Source: JAXLYE01 sp046351595
GTDB lineage: Bacteria; Myxococcota_A; Polyangia; Palsa-1104; JAEUJZ01
Direction of reading: 5' to 3'
NCBI GenBank assembly: GCA_046351595.1
Contig: JAXLYE010000008.1
Location: forward strand, 1-64,000
Length of the DNA stretch: 64,000 nt
Positions 8,066 to 18,522 of the stretch are shown here, in pieces; positions within the stretch are counted from its first letter, which is position 1, and each line of letters opens with the position of its first letter. Below the pieces are notes generated by a model. The model saw only the letters and a program-made list of their open reading frames with translations, had not been told where the DNA came from and ran no database searches. Position numbers and translations under genes: made by a program.

Positions 8066-8890
8066 ATGGTCACCGTAGCAGTCCTCAGCGAGAGCATCGC
8101 TGCGCAGATCCGGGAGAACCCCGATGAGATGCAGAACATCCACATCATCTGGAGCGGCAACGATCTGGCCGCGCTCAAGCGGGCATCCTCGGTACATCCC
8201 CAGGTCGTCATCATCGATCTCGAGCACCTTGGAGGAAATCCCGAGGCGGAGCTGGACATGCTGCACCGACAGCTCGGCTGCCAGCTCAGCATCGTCACCT
8301 TCAGCTTCGCCCGCCGCGAGATCATCCACCGCCTGAGCAACGACCGCACCCGCGTGCTGCGCGTGCCCATCCACCTGCGGTCGCTGCGACTCAGCATGCT
8401 GAGCCTCCTGATCAAGGACGTGTTCCACAAGAGCGAGCCCGGTGCCGCCAGCGATGCCGCGCTCGCGCCCGTGCCTGCGCCCGCGCCCGCGCCCGCGCCC
8501 GCGCAGGCACATGCGCACGGGCACGCCGCCAGCGCCGAGTCCGAGCGCGCCGGCGGCAGCAGCGATGCGCAGCGCCCGATCAGCAGCGACGTGGTGCCGG
8601 CGCGTGACGTCGGCGAGATGGTCCCGGCGAACACGCCGGTGCGCTACACGGTGACGCAGCTCGGTCGCCTGCAGGAGGTCGTCTCGGCGCTCAAGTGCGA
8701 GTGCCCGAACCACCTCGCCGGCATCCTCACCAGCCTGTCGGCCTTCGAGGAGTACTCGAAGAACTGCAAGAACCTGAACCGCGAAGACGCCGCCATCCAC
8801 GCCTACCTGTTCCGCGAGACGAGCCGCGCGCGCTACCTGATGCAGGAGGCGCTGCGGGTCCTGTGCTCGTACGAAAAGATCACCATCTGA
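8066..8890 (+). CDS. Receiver-like regulator with conserved C-terminal helical domain
   Basis: 274 residues from ATG 8066, chosen because a strong GGGGAGGAG lies just upstream. The N-terminal 125 residues look like a degenerate response-regulator receiver: VTVAVLSES, a strand ending VVIIDLEHLGG (Asp in the phospho-acceptor region), then IVTFSF. A Pro/Ala-rich linker follows. The C-terminal ~85 residues (VVSALKCECPNHLAGILTSL, FEEYS, LFRETSRARYLMQEAL) are helical with a conserved-looking CECP pair. I recall a similar module behind MerR-type HTHs in myxobacterial regulators, which would make this a protein-protein or ligand-sensing regulator. No DNA-binding domain is seen. Confidence 0.65.
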   Translation: MVTVAVLSESIAAQIRENPDEMQNIHIIWSGNDLAALKRASSVHPQVVIIDLEHLGGNPEAELDMLHRQLGCQLSIVTFSFARREIIHRLSNDRTRVLRVPIHLRSLRLSMLSLLIKDVFHKSEPGAASDAALAPVPAPAPAPAPAQAHAHGHAASAESERAGGSSDAQRPISSDVVPARDVGEMVPANTPVRYTVTQLGRLQEVVSALKCECPNHLAGILTSLSAFEEYSKNCKNLNREDAAIHAYLFRETSRARYLMQEALRVLCSYEKITI

Positions 8891-9013
8891 TCCTCGCACC
8901 GCGCGCGGTGGTGCGCCTTTTCTCCTCGTCCTCTTCAGCACAACCGCGCGCGGCGTTTGCTCGGACCGGCCGCTCGTGCTCACTTATGCGATGATCAGTC
9001 GGAGGAACACGCA

Positions 9014-9817
9014 ATGACGAAGCGCTCGCGCGCCTTCGCGCTCGCACTTGCCGCCGCTGCCTTCGCGCAGGCCGCATCGCCTGCTCGCTCCGCCGAGCCC
9101 GCGCCCAGCTCGCTCATCGAGCGCGGGTTCGACTTCGTCAAGTACGGCCGCCTGCTCAAGCAGTACACGGATGCCGAGGGCCGCGTGGACTACGACGCGC
9201 TGCGCGCCCGCGACGCCGCCACCGTCAACCAGCTGGTCGATTCGCTGGCCGCCAGCGGGCCGACGCTGACGCCGGCCCAGTACAGCACGCGCGGCGCGCC
9301 GCTCGCCTATTACCTGTGCGCGTACAACCTGCTGGTCTGGAAGAACCTGCTCGATCAGCGGCCCGCGCGCGTGGACGACAAGGGCTTCGCCTTCTTCAAG
9401 CAGCCCAAGTACCGCGTCGACGGCCACGAGGTCAGCCTCGACGACCTGGAGAAGCGGATCATCCGCCCGCGCTTCCAGGACGGCCGCATCCACTTTGCCC
9501 TCAACTGCGCGAGCGGCGGCTGCCCGAAGCTGCCGCGCGATCCGTTCCTGCCGCAGCAGGTCGATCAGCAGCTCGATCGCGAGGCGCGGCGCTTCATCAA
9601 CGAGAAGCGCAACGTCGACTACGACGTCGCGGCCAACAAGCTGCGGCTGTCGATGATCTTCAAGTGGTACCGCGACGACTTCGCACCGTCGGATCCGGCG
9701 CTCATCGACTACCTGAACAAGTACCGCATGACCGGCGTCGCGCTGCCCAAGAACGCCCCCATCGAGTACGTCGACTACGACTGGAGCCTGAATGACAAGG
9801 CGCTGCCGGTGCGCTGA
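9014..9817 (+). CDS. Secreted DUF547 protein
   Basis: 267 residues from ATG 9014 behind a GGAGGA site, with a signal peptide (FALALAAAAFAQAASPARSA). DUF547 hallmarks are VDYDALRARD, YLCAYNLLVWKNLL, FFKQPKYRVDGHEVSLDDLE, and the diagnostic HFALNCASGGCPKLP with two Cys, followed by SMIFKWYRDDF. The family is periplasmic or lipid-anchored and of unproven biochemistry, possibly thiol-dependent. It stands alone between a regulator and the serine recombinase. Confidence 0.85.
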   Translation: MTKRSRAFALALAAAAFAQAASPARSAEPAPSSLIERGFDFVKYGRLLKQYTDAEGRVDYDALRARDAATVNQLVDSLAASGPTLTPAQYSTRGAPLAYYLCAYNLLVWKNLLDQRPARVDDKGFAFFKQPKYRVDGHEVSLDDLEKRIIRPRFQDGRIHFALNCASGGCPKLPRDPFLPQQVDQQLDREARRFINEKRNVDYDVAANKLRLSMIFKWYRDDFAPSDPALIDYLNKYRMTGVALPKNAPIEYVDYDWSLNDKALPVR

Positions 9818-9829
9818 CGGATCCGCGCG

Positions 9830-10915
9830 CTATCGCGCCTTGCTCAAGAGCAGGTTGCGCACCGAGGCGGCGTGCCAGTGCTCGCCGCGCACCGGGCGGA
9901 AGCCCTCGGCCAGCAGCGCCTTGCCGATGGCGCGCAGCGAGTAGCCCTTGTGCCGCAGCGTGCAGGCCAGGCCGTACGCGGTGCGGCTGTCGCGCGTGCT
10001 CGTTCGATCGATAAGATCCGCCACGGTCGCGGCCTGCCACCGTCGCGCACGGCCCTCCAGGATCAGGCCCTCCTGGTTCAGCGCGCGGGCGATGGCGGGG
10101 TAGCTCAGCCCTTGGGCGCGCAGGCCGAGCGCGCGCTCGCTGATCGCGGACGCGTTGGCGCGCCGCTCGATCGGCGGTCGCCGCACCGGAGCGATTCGTC
10201 CTGCGCGCGCGAGGATCCGCCACACCGAGTTGAAGGTCCAGGCGCCGCCGCGCTGCGGCCGAAACCCCTCGGCATCGAGCCGCGGCGCGATCTGGCGCGG
10301 TCGCTGGCCGCTGTCATGGAGCGCGCAGATGCGGGCGATGGCCTGCTGCTGGTGCGGATCCTCCTCGAGGATGCGGTTGCCGCGCTCGTCGAGTCGCTGT
10401 GAGTACCGCCAGCCGTACGGCGGGCAGCCGACCTTGCCGCCCTGGGCCTGGTAGTGGCGCAGCCCGGTCGTCACGCGCTCGACGATGGACTCGCGCTCGA
10501 TCTGCGCAAAGATCGACATCAGGTACAGGTGCAGGCGCCCGGCCGGCGAGCGTGTATCGATGTTCTCGCTGGCCGACAAGAGCGCGTAGCGCTGGTTCAT
10601 GAAGTAGGTATCAACCAGCTTGCAGATATCGACAATCGACCGACTGAGCCGGTCGAGCTTCGCAACGATCAATCCGTATATCGACTCATCCTCAAGCAGC
10701 AGCAAGACCCGCTTCAATCCCGGCCTGTCCAGGTCTTTCCCGGACTGACCGCCATCGACGATTATATCAATCAATTCAAGGTCATTGCGCCGGCAGTAAT
10801 CGGCAACCTGCTGGCGCTGCGCGTCGAGGCTCAGGCCGCGCTCGGCCTGCTGCTCGGTGCTGACCCGACAGTAGCCGATGACACGCCGATTCCCTTCATG
10901 CGTGCTCTTGCCCAC
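9830..10915 (-). CDS. Large serine recombinase (resolvase/invertase superfamily)
   Basis: 361 residues. The N-terminal catalytic domain has VIGYCRVSTEQQ (nucleophile Ser), VDGGQSGKDLDRPGL, LIVAKLDRLSRS, and SIFAQIERESIVERV. It is followed by a Recombinase-type domain beginning GGKVGCPPYGWR and repeated DNA-binding motifs (ARICALHDSGQRPRQIAPRL, GLRAQGLSYPAIARALNQEG, TLRHKGYSLRAIGKALLAEG). It catalyses site-specific strand exchange through a 5' phosphoserine link. The 5' half of the gene and the DNA upstream to about 11050 are noticeably AT-richer than the surroundings, a sign of transfer. Directly beyond lies a beheaded TPR/TM gene (10950-11180), suggesting the element inserted there. Confidence 0.92.
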   Translation of the reverse strand: MGKSTHEGNRRVIGYCRVSTEQQAERGLSLDAQRQQVADYCRRNDLELIDIIVDGGQSGKDLDRPGLKRVLLLLEDESIYGLIVAKLDRLSRSIVDICKLVDTYFMNQRYALLSASENIDTRSPAGRLHLYLMSIFAQIERESIVERVTTGLRHYQAQGGKVGCPPYGWRYSQRLDERGNRILEEDPHQQQAIARICALHDSGQRPRQIAPRLDAEGFRPQRGGAWTFNSVWRILARAGRIAPVRRPPIERRANASAISERALGLRAQGLSYPAIARALNQEGLILEGRARRWQAATVADLIDRTSTRDSRTAYGLACTLRHKGYSLRAIGKALLAEGFRPVRGEHWHAASVRNLLLSKAR

Positions 10916-10949
10916 GATTTCATCGTATCGAGAACATCAATCCAGCTCA

Positions 10950-11180
10950 ATGTCAGCCGCTATCGCAGATCCGAATACGTTTGTACTGAAGCCAAAACTG
11001 CGCGCTGTGGTTGATTGTGCGCGTTGCAGCGGGAAGACCTTCGTAAAATTTTATACGTGGTGGTTCTGGACCGTGGTCGGCCTGGCGACGGCCGGCGTGG
11101 TCACCGGCATCGTTGTTGCGACCTACCCGCGCGAGCCCGGCGTGCCGCAGGACGCGCAGGCCTATGAGCCGATGTTCTGA
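10950..11180 (+). pseudogene. C-terminal remnant of a TPR/TM protein
   Basis: The readable frame has an AT-rich, foreign-looking N-terminus. It then becomes a typical membrane tail from about 11056: WWFWTVVGLATAGVVTGIVV, followed by ATYPREPGVPQD. Such WW(F/L)WT...VG tails end many myxobacterial TPR or PEGA proteins after a (K)PxYKK motif. The missing N-terminal part is not adjacent. A TPR gene at 31564-32232 stops just after TPIYKK and lacks precisely this tail, so the two could be halves of one gene. The junction near 11045-11055 carries an AT-rich near-palindrome (TAAAATTTTA). Whether this short frame is still expressed is unknown. Confidence 0.6.
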
Positions 11181-11233
11181 ATGCGCGCGGCGGGCCGGCC
11201 GCACCACGCCCTGAACCGACCCGAGGAGGCGCC

Positions 11234-12772
11234 ATGCAGCAGCGGTCGAGCGCAGCCCAACCTTCCCCGCTCCGGCACCCCGCGGCGCGAGCGGTCTTCT
11301 TCGTGCGGCTCGTGCTGCTCTCGGCCCTGGGCGCGGTGCCCGCGTGCGGCGGCGGCGACGAGCGGCTGGCGGTCGTCGTCACCGTCGAGAACCTGCCGCC
11401 GCAGGCGACGGCGCTGGAGGTCGCGGCGCGGCTCAACGGCAAGCCGGATCGCACGCCCAGCCAGGCGATTACCCAGGGCCTCGGCCGCTTCGTCGTGTAC
11501 CTGCCGGCGGCGTCCGAGGGGACGCTGGAGCTCGAGATCAACGCGCTCTACGGGGCGAGCTGCTACCGCGACTCTGCGCTCGTATCGCTCGAGGTCCACC
11601 CGGCGCCGCCGCGCGTGCGCGAGGTGACCGCGGTGATGCAGGCCAGCGCGACGGAGCGCTGCCCGCTGACCATCGCGCTGCAGGGGCCGGGCAGCGTGTC
11701 GTCGACCCCGAGCGGCGTCGAGTGCAGCGCCGCGTCCTGCCGCGGCGTCTTCCCGCGCGGCACGGCCGTGAAGCTCACCGCGCTCCCGGGACGGCGCGCC
11801 GCCCCCGAGGTGATCTGGAGCCCGAGCTGCGGCAACACCCCGCCCACCTGCAGCGTGACGGTCGGCGGGCCGACGCAGCTCGACCTGCGCTTCGTCGAGC
11901 TTTTGTGCTCACCGTCCGGCTGGTGCCAGCACGACGCCAAGGTCGCCCTGCGCAAGCTGTACGGCGTCTGGAGCAACGGCCCCAGCGACGTCTGGGTCGT
12001 CGGCGACGCCAACACCGTCGCGCACCTGGACGGCAAGGCGTGGACCTCGCTGGCGGTGCCCGCGGACCCGGCCTCGACCCACTACGCCGTCGCCAGCAGC
12101 GGCCCGCGCGACGTGGTCGTGGCCGGAGAGCTCAACGGCGGCGGCTACCTGCTCGCCTTCGACGGTACGAGCTGGACCCAGCGCGCCACCGCGCCCAAGC
12201 CGTTCCGCGACGTGTGGATCGACTCGCCGACGGGCGGCGTCGCGGTCGGCGACTCCAGCCAGATCTACGTCCGCAGCGGCTCGAACTGGTCGGGTACCAG
12301 CCCGAGCGCGAGCGGCTACGTCTTCTACTCGGTCTGGGGCACCGCCAGCCGCGTCTTCACCGTCGCCACCGGCGGCACGATCTACACCGCCAGCCCGGGC
12401 TCGACGACGACGCAGAGCGTCCCCTCCCCCACCACCCAGCGCCTGCACGCGGTGCACGGCACCAGCGACGGCGACGCGTGGGCCGTGGGCCTTTTGGGCA
12501 CCCTGCTGCGCTACAGCGGCGGCGTGTGGCAGAACGGCCCGGACAGCGGCACCGCCACCGCCGAAACCCTGTACGGGCTGTGGGGCAGCGGCCCCGCCGA
12601 CTACTGGGCCGTCGGCGACAGCGGCACCATCCTGCGCTACCAGAGCGGGCGCTGGTCCGCGGTGAGCAGCGGCGGCCTGAGCCAGGTCCAGTACCGCGGC
12701 GTGCACGGGACCTCGTCGACCAACGCCTGGATCGTCGGCGACAAGGGCGCCGTGCTGCAGTACATCCCTTAA
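11234..12772 (+). CDS. Lipoprotein with WD-like beta-propeller repeats
   Basis: 512 residues, start ATG 11234 after GAGGAGGCGCC. The signal peptide ends in a lipobox (ALGAVPACGGG, Cys ~38), so it is predicted to be lipid-anchored on the outer surface. Residues ~50-220 are Cys-containing beta-rich modules. From ~235 on, at least five repeats of about 45 residues carry a 'G(V/L)(W/H)G...(D/A)(V/Y)W(V/A)VGD.G(T/A)(I/V)' signature (SNGPSDVWVVGDANTV, GSGPADYWAVGDSGTI, GTSSTNAWIVGDKGAV), a propeller type frequent in Myxococcota. It is probably an adhesion or binding surface; ligand unknown. Confidence 0.78.
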   Translation: MQQRSSAAQPSPLRHPAARAVFFVRLVLLSALGAVPACGGGDERLAVVVTVENLPPQATALEVAARLNGKPDRTPSQAITQGLGRFVVYLPAASEGTLELEINALYGASCYRDSALVSLEVHPAPPRVREVTAVMQASATERCPLTIALQGPGSVSSTPSGVECSAASCRGVFPRGTAVKLTALPGRRAAPEVIWSPSCGNTPPTCSVTVGGPTQLDLRFVELLCSPSGWCQHDAKVALRKLYGVWSNGPSDVWVVGDANTVAHLDGKAWTSLAVPADPASTHYAVASSGPRDVVVAGELNGGGYLLAFDGTSWTQRATAPKPFRDVWIDSPTGGVAVGDSSQIYVRSGSNWSGTSPSASGYVFYSVWGTASRVFTVATGGTIYTASPGSTTTQSVPSPTTQRLHAVHGTSDGDAWAVGLLGTLLRYSGGVWQNGPDSGTATAETLYGLWGSGPADYWAVGDSGTILRYQSGRWSAVSSGGLSQVQYRGVHGTSSTNAWIVGDKGAVLQYIP

Positions 12773-12845
12773 GCGCAGGAACCCGGATCGCGGCGGTCAC
12801 CAGAAGGGCGACCGAAGGAATACATCGGGCCCTATTCTGTTTGGC

Positions 12846-14273
<1,428 letters not shown>

Positions 14274-14349
14274 GAGGATATCGTAGCCCAGCGCGCCCGC
14301 GGTTCGGCGTGTGCCAGCGCCGCGAGGGCCGCGCGCGGGTCGGAGCCCT

Positions 14350-14401
14350 GGTCGGCATGCTGACCAGTGGTCGTGGCGGGTGGTCGGCGCGCTGACCACC
14401 C
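14350..14401. promoter_or_regulatory. Tandem palindromic enhancer sites (candidate UAS)
   Basis: Two related palindromes: TGGTCGGCATGCTGACCA (14350-14367) and GGTGGTCGGCGCGCTGACC + ACC (14380-14401). Both have the half-site TGGTC....GACCA, and their centres are about 32 bp apart, near three helical turns. They lie between the FHA sigma-54 activator gene and a sigma-54 promoter about 150 bp downstream, the usual distance for enhancer-binding proteins. The binding protein is inferred to be the 12846-14273 product. Confidence 0.7.
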
Positions 14402-14528
14402 CGGACGGTCGCTGCGGCCGGGCGAGGCGCCCGCGTCGCGTGGGGCTGATCGAGGAGACGTCTCGGACTGCAGCAAGAACGGCCCTTTACGGCCTCTGTC
14501 GCGCCCGCGCTCCCTCCCTCCTTCGACC

Positions 14529-14544
14529 TGGTACGCCCGCTGCA
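14529..14544 (+). promoter_or_regulatory. Sigma-54 (-24/-12) promoter
   Basis: TGGTACGCCCGCTGCA matches the consensus TGGCACGnnnnTTGCW at 9 of the 11 conserved positions and in all the key GG (-24) and GC (-12) positions with exact spacing. It sits 29 bp before the 14573 start codon and downstream of the tandem palindromes. Confidence 0.75.
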
Positions 14545-14572
14545 TTGGGCCGGTCCAAGGAAGGAGTCAGAC

Positions 14573-15385
14573 ATGTACAGAGCCAAGCCTTCGCGGACGC
14601 TTTCAGCCCTCGCCGCCGTCGCCGCCCTCGCCCTCTCGAGCTCGGGAGCAGGCTGCGGGGTCGAAGGGAGCGAGGAGGCAGCGCTCGACAGCCTGCACGA
14701 AGAGTCGACGTCGACGGACACGGCCAAGCTCCAGGGGAAACTCTTCGGCTACGTCTTCGGCGACGGCAACTACCACCCGCACAAGACGCCGCCGCGCAAC
14801 GCCGAGTTCCAGGCGCCGCTGCAGATCCTGGCGCGCGACTTCGTGCTGTCGGCGTGCAAGGCCGGGTACAGCGGCCGCATCCTGTCGAAGCACGAGGAGC
14901 CGTCGCGCCAGCGCATCAACTGCGCGACCTTCACCTCGAGCTCGACGCTGACCAAGGGCACGAGCAAGTACCTCCTGGTCATCGAGGGCTTCAGCTGGCC
15001 CGCGGGCGGAGACTTCAAGCAGCTCGCCGAAACCGCGAGCAGCTCGTCGCTGAAGGGCTTCGTGAGCGGGCTGCTCCCGGTCGAAGGGACGCAGAGCGGT
15101 CTGATCGACGATCAGTTCCCGGACAAGGACTACACCGCGGACGCGCAGATCGACCTCAAGCTGCGCAGCGTCGAGCGCATCCTGGAGCGGCTCGGGTTCC
15201 GCACCGCGCAGCTGCGCCGCGATGGTGACGCCTGCACCTCGCGCTGCCGCACCGTCAACATCGACGCCCGCCGCGAGGGCTGCCGGTTCAACCCGGCCGA
15301 GGGCTACACGTTCGCCAGCTACGCGCGGGTCCCCGGCGCCACCGGCGAGGGGCTGAGCAGCGAGCCGCCGCCGCGCTGCCCCTGA
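14573..15385 (+). CDS. Secreted lipoprotein of unknown function, sigma-54 controlled
   Basis: 270 residues, start ATG 14573 after AAGGAGT. The signal peptide ends SSSGAGCGVEG, a possible lipobox. The mature part is Ser/Lys-rich. It has Cys residues spread through it (SACKAGYSG, INCATF, DACTSRCRTVN, REGCRFNP), suggesting disulfides, and ends RVPGATGEGLSSEPPPRC. No domain is recognised. Regulation is the informative part: a good -24/-12 element and two enhancer palindromes separate it from a divergent FHA-type sigma-54 activator, so expression probably depends on that protein. Confidence 0.65.
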   Translation: MYRAKPSRTLSALAAVAALALSSSGAGCGVEGSEEAALDSLHEESTSTDTAKLQGKLFGYVFGDGNYHPHKTPPRNAEFQAPLQILARDFVLSACKAGYSGRILSKHEEPSRQRINCATFTSSSTLTKGTSKYLLVIEGFSWPAGGDFKQLAETASSSSLKGFVSGLLPVEGTQSGLIDDQFPDKDYTADAQIDLKLRSVERILERLGFRTAQLRRDGDACTSRCRTVNIDARREGCRFNPAEGYTFASYARVPGATGEGLSSEPPPRCP

Positions 15386-15456
15386 CAGGCTGGTGACAGG
15401 CTGGCGCAGGGCTGCGCGGTAGACAGCGGGCGACGCGCAGAGTACGAAGATCGGCC

Positions 15457-16224
15457 ATGAGAGACGCCGCCGACCCGCGCTATGACCGCATCGGAGAGGG
15501 GTACGCAAGGACCCGCCGGGAAGACCCACGCCTCGCGGCGCACATCCACTCGGCGCTCGGCAGCGCGCGCACCGTCGTGAACGTCGGCGCCGGCGCGGGC
15601 TCCTACGAGCCGCGCGACCGCTACGTGCTGGCCATCGAGCCCAGCGACGTGATGGCGGCGCAGCGCCCGCGCGAGCTGGCCCCGGCGCTGCGGGCGTCCG
15701 CCGACCAGCTGCCGCTGCGCGACGGTGCGGTCGACGCGGCCATGGCTGTCTTGACCGTGCACCACTGGGACCAGGCGCAGGAGCGCGGCGTGCGCGAGCT
15801 GCGGCGGGTCGCGCGCGGCCCCGTCGTCATCCTGACCTGCGACCCCGAGGTCAGCGGCGCGATGTGGCTGATGGCCGACTACCTGCACGAGGTCGCGGAG
15901 CTCGATCGGCGCATCTTCCCGAGCCCGGAGCGCCTCGCGCAGTGGCTCGGCGGCCGCACGCAGGTCGAGGTGGTGCCGATCCCGCGCGACACCTGCGACT
16001 GGACGCTGATGTCCTTCTGGGCCCACCCCAAGCGCGTGCTCGATGCGGCGGCGCGCAGCGGCACCTCGGGCTTCGCGCGCATGCCGGCCGCGGTCACCGA
16101 GCGCGTGGTGGCCGCGGTGCGGCGCGATCTCGCGGACGGAACCTGGGACGCGCGCCACGGCCACCTGCGCCGCCTCGAGAGTTATGACGCGGGCCTGCGG
16201 CTCGTGATCAGCACGCCGGACTGA
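15457..16224 (+). CDS. SAM-dependent methyltransferase (class I)
   Basis: 255 residues. The Rossmann motif I is VVNVGAGAGSYEP at ~32-44, the ribose-binding acidic end of strand 2 is VLAIEPSD, and motif IV/post-II segments are ASADQLPLRDGAVDAAMAVL and HHWDQAQERGVREL. This pattern is the Methyltransf_11 type used on small molecules, lipids or quinones. The C-terminal ~120 residues are family-specific and not informative. Single gene, no operon partner. Confidence 0.85.
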   Translation: MRDAADPRYDRIGEGYARTRREDPRLAAHIHSALGSARTVVNVGAGAGSYEPRDRYVLAIEPSDVMAAQRPRELAPALRASADQLPLRDGAVDAAMAVLTVHHWDQAQERGVRELRRVARGPVVILTCDPEVSGAMWLMADYLHEVAELDRRIFPSPERLAQWLGGRTQVEVVPIPRDTCDWTLMSFWAHPKRVLDAAARSGTSGFARMPAAVTERVVAAVRRDLADGTWDARHGHLRRLESYDAGLRLVISTPD

Positions 16225-16640
16225 TCCTTCGGGGACTCCCTGAGGACTCCCGGAGCCCGCTCGCGACCTTGACAGAGCGGCCCGCCGGCTCCCAGAGCGC
16301 AACGTTCCGGAGTAACGTCCGGCGGCGCGGTCCGCGAGCGCAGCAGGCGAGCGCACCGGAACGAAATCGGACTCTGGCGCGCAGGCAGGACGGGCCGATC
16401 CGTCCGGATTCCTTGCTCCTGCGAATTAGCGTCCTGCGACCCTTCGTACACAGCGAGGTCCTGTAATGTCAGCCGGAAGAGCGCGCCAAGAGGCAGCTCC
16501 ACCGACGGAAGGACGGATTCCGTTCCGGGCTCCGTTCGCATTCCGTCCGACCTCTCTTGGCGGCCAGGAAGCGGGGCCGGGAGTCCGGATGAAGGCTCCC
16601 TCTCTGAGTGCCGATGTGATAGCCTCGCCCAAGGACCAGA
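16225..16640. other. 416-bp region with a long inverted repeat before a kinase gene
   Basis: No gene is seen. A large imperfect stem-loop spans 16484-16562. The outer arms are CGCCAAGAG (16484-16492) and CTCTTGGCG (16554-16562), and the inner arms GGACGGA (16511-16517) and TCCGTCC (16542-16548). GGGAGTCC/GGCTCCC near 16575 may form a second hairpin. The stretch 16225-16440 has several short GGACTCC and CGTCCGG repeats. It may be a structured leader of the 16641 kinase gene or a remnant of an insertion. Confidence 0.5.
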
Positions 16641-17264
<624 letters not shown>

Positions 17265-17381
17265 TTTGGGATGGATTGGGACGGGTGAAGCCCGCAGGGG
17301 GATGACCGTCCTCGTGGCCCGCAGCCGGCGCCGCCCGCTCGCCCGGTCTGCACATCGCTGCTCTCTGGCGCCTCGCGCGCG

Positions 17382-18353
17382 TCAGACGTAGTTCTGCGGG
17401 AACTGGTTCTGCAGCGCGGCGACCCGGATGCGGCCGGGCAGCTGCACCCCGCGCACCGCCTTCTGCCGGATGCTCATCACCACGCCGCCTTCGACCCGGC
17501 TCGTGTCCTGCGGCTGGCAGTACAGGTACCACTCGTTGTTGTGGAAGTGGAGGAAGTTGAACGCGTCGGGCTTGTTGTCCTCGCCGTATTCCTCGACGGT
17601 CCAGACCCGGGTGCGGCGCTGTCCTTCCCAGCGCAGCTGCTGCTTGAAGCGCGGGTAGGTGCTGACGTTGGGGTAGTGATAGACCCGGAAGTGGGTGTTG
17701 CCCAGGGGCGAGTCCGTAATGACCAGGGCGCAGCCGTTCATCATGCCGGTGAAGACGAACGGGTGGGCCGGGTTCTGCTTCGGTACGTCCACCCAGCCCA
17801 TGTTCTTGACGCCCCACTGGTGGCTGTTGACCTGCTGCGGGCCGCCGGGAGGACTCAGGTACGGGAAGAAGTAGCCGCGGATGGGCGTGCCGCTGTTCAC
17901 GAACTGCTCAAGGCGGCTGGCGTAGCGCTGCTGGAACGTCTCCAGCGCACGCTGCGCGTTCATCCAGCGCTGGTACGCCGGCGTATTGACGTTGTTTCCC
18001 CGCGTCAGGAACGCCGCATCAACGGCCTGGATCGTCTCCTGCGACTTGAGGGTCCGGTGCTGCTTGATGTGATCGATGAAGCCCTGGCCGAAGTTGCTCC
18101 GATCGAACCGGAGGACACAGAACTTGCGCTTGCTGAAGAAGGAGCCCTGCGTGCGCGCGACCAGGTCGAAGGCGACCTCGCGGTACGTCGCGCTGAAGGC
18201 CTTGAACATCTCGAACCAGACGTCTTCGTCCAGCCGCTCCATGAAGCGCGGCCGCCCCGAGATGCTGGAGTCGAACAGTGTGATGTCGACCACGTTCTGG
18301 CGGATGAAGGCCAGGGGATCCTGGATGAACGCCTCGTTCAGACCGTCGGCCAC
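17382..18353 (-). CDS. Unassigned protein with conserved-looking Cys/His segment
   Basis: 323 residues from GTG 18353, with AGGAG eleven bases upstream. No signal peptide or membrane segment. The N-terminal half is helical and charged (VVDITLFDSS, FKAFSATYREVAFDLVART). The central-to-C-terminal half is beta-rich, with FTGMMNGCALVITDSPLGN + THFRVYHYPN and later FHNNEWYLYCQPQD. The Cys followed 14 and 19 residues later by His recalls the Cys-His pair of CNF1/BLF1-type glutamine deamidases or papain-like toxins, but this is a weak analogy. It lies inside the 2.1-kb insert that splits the kinase. Function unassigned. Confidence 0.6.
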   Translation of the reverse strand: MADGLNEAFIQDPLAFIRQNVVDITLFDSSISGRPRFMERLDEDVWFEMFKAFSATYREVAFDLVARTQGSFFSKRKFCVLRFDRSNFGQGFIDHIKQHRTLKSQETIQAVDAAFLTRGNNVNTPAYQRWMNAQRALETFQQRYASRLEQFVNSGTPIRGYFFPYLSPPGGPQQVNSHQWGVKNMGWVDVPKQNPAHPFVFTGMMNGCALVITDSPLGNTHFRVYHYPNVSTYPRFKQQLRWEGQRRTRVWTVEEYGEDNKPDAFNFLHFHNNEWYLYCQPQDTSRVEGGVVMSIRQKAVRGVQLPGRIRVAALQNQFPQNYV

Positions 18354-18522
18354 GGTGAACTCCTGTGCGCATCGGCCCCCCCGCGGAGCCGGGTCGCGCG
18401 AGTACCAATATCCGCCCGCGCCCTTCCGAAGGCAAGCCCGCTCGGGGATGCGGCGCAGCGCAGGCTGGAGGCCCGTCCGGAGCGGCGGGCAGCGCGAGGG
18501 TCTGGAGGGTCGTGCGTAGTGC

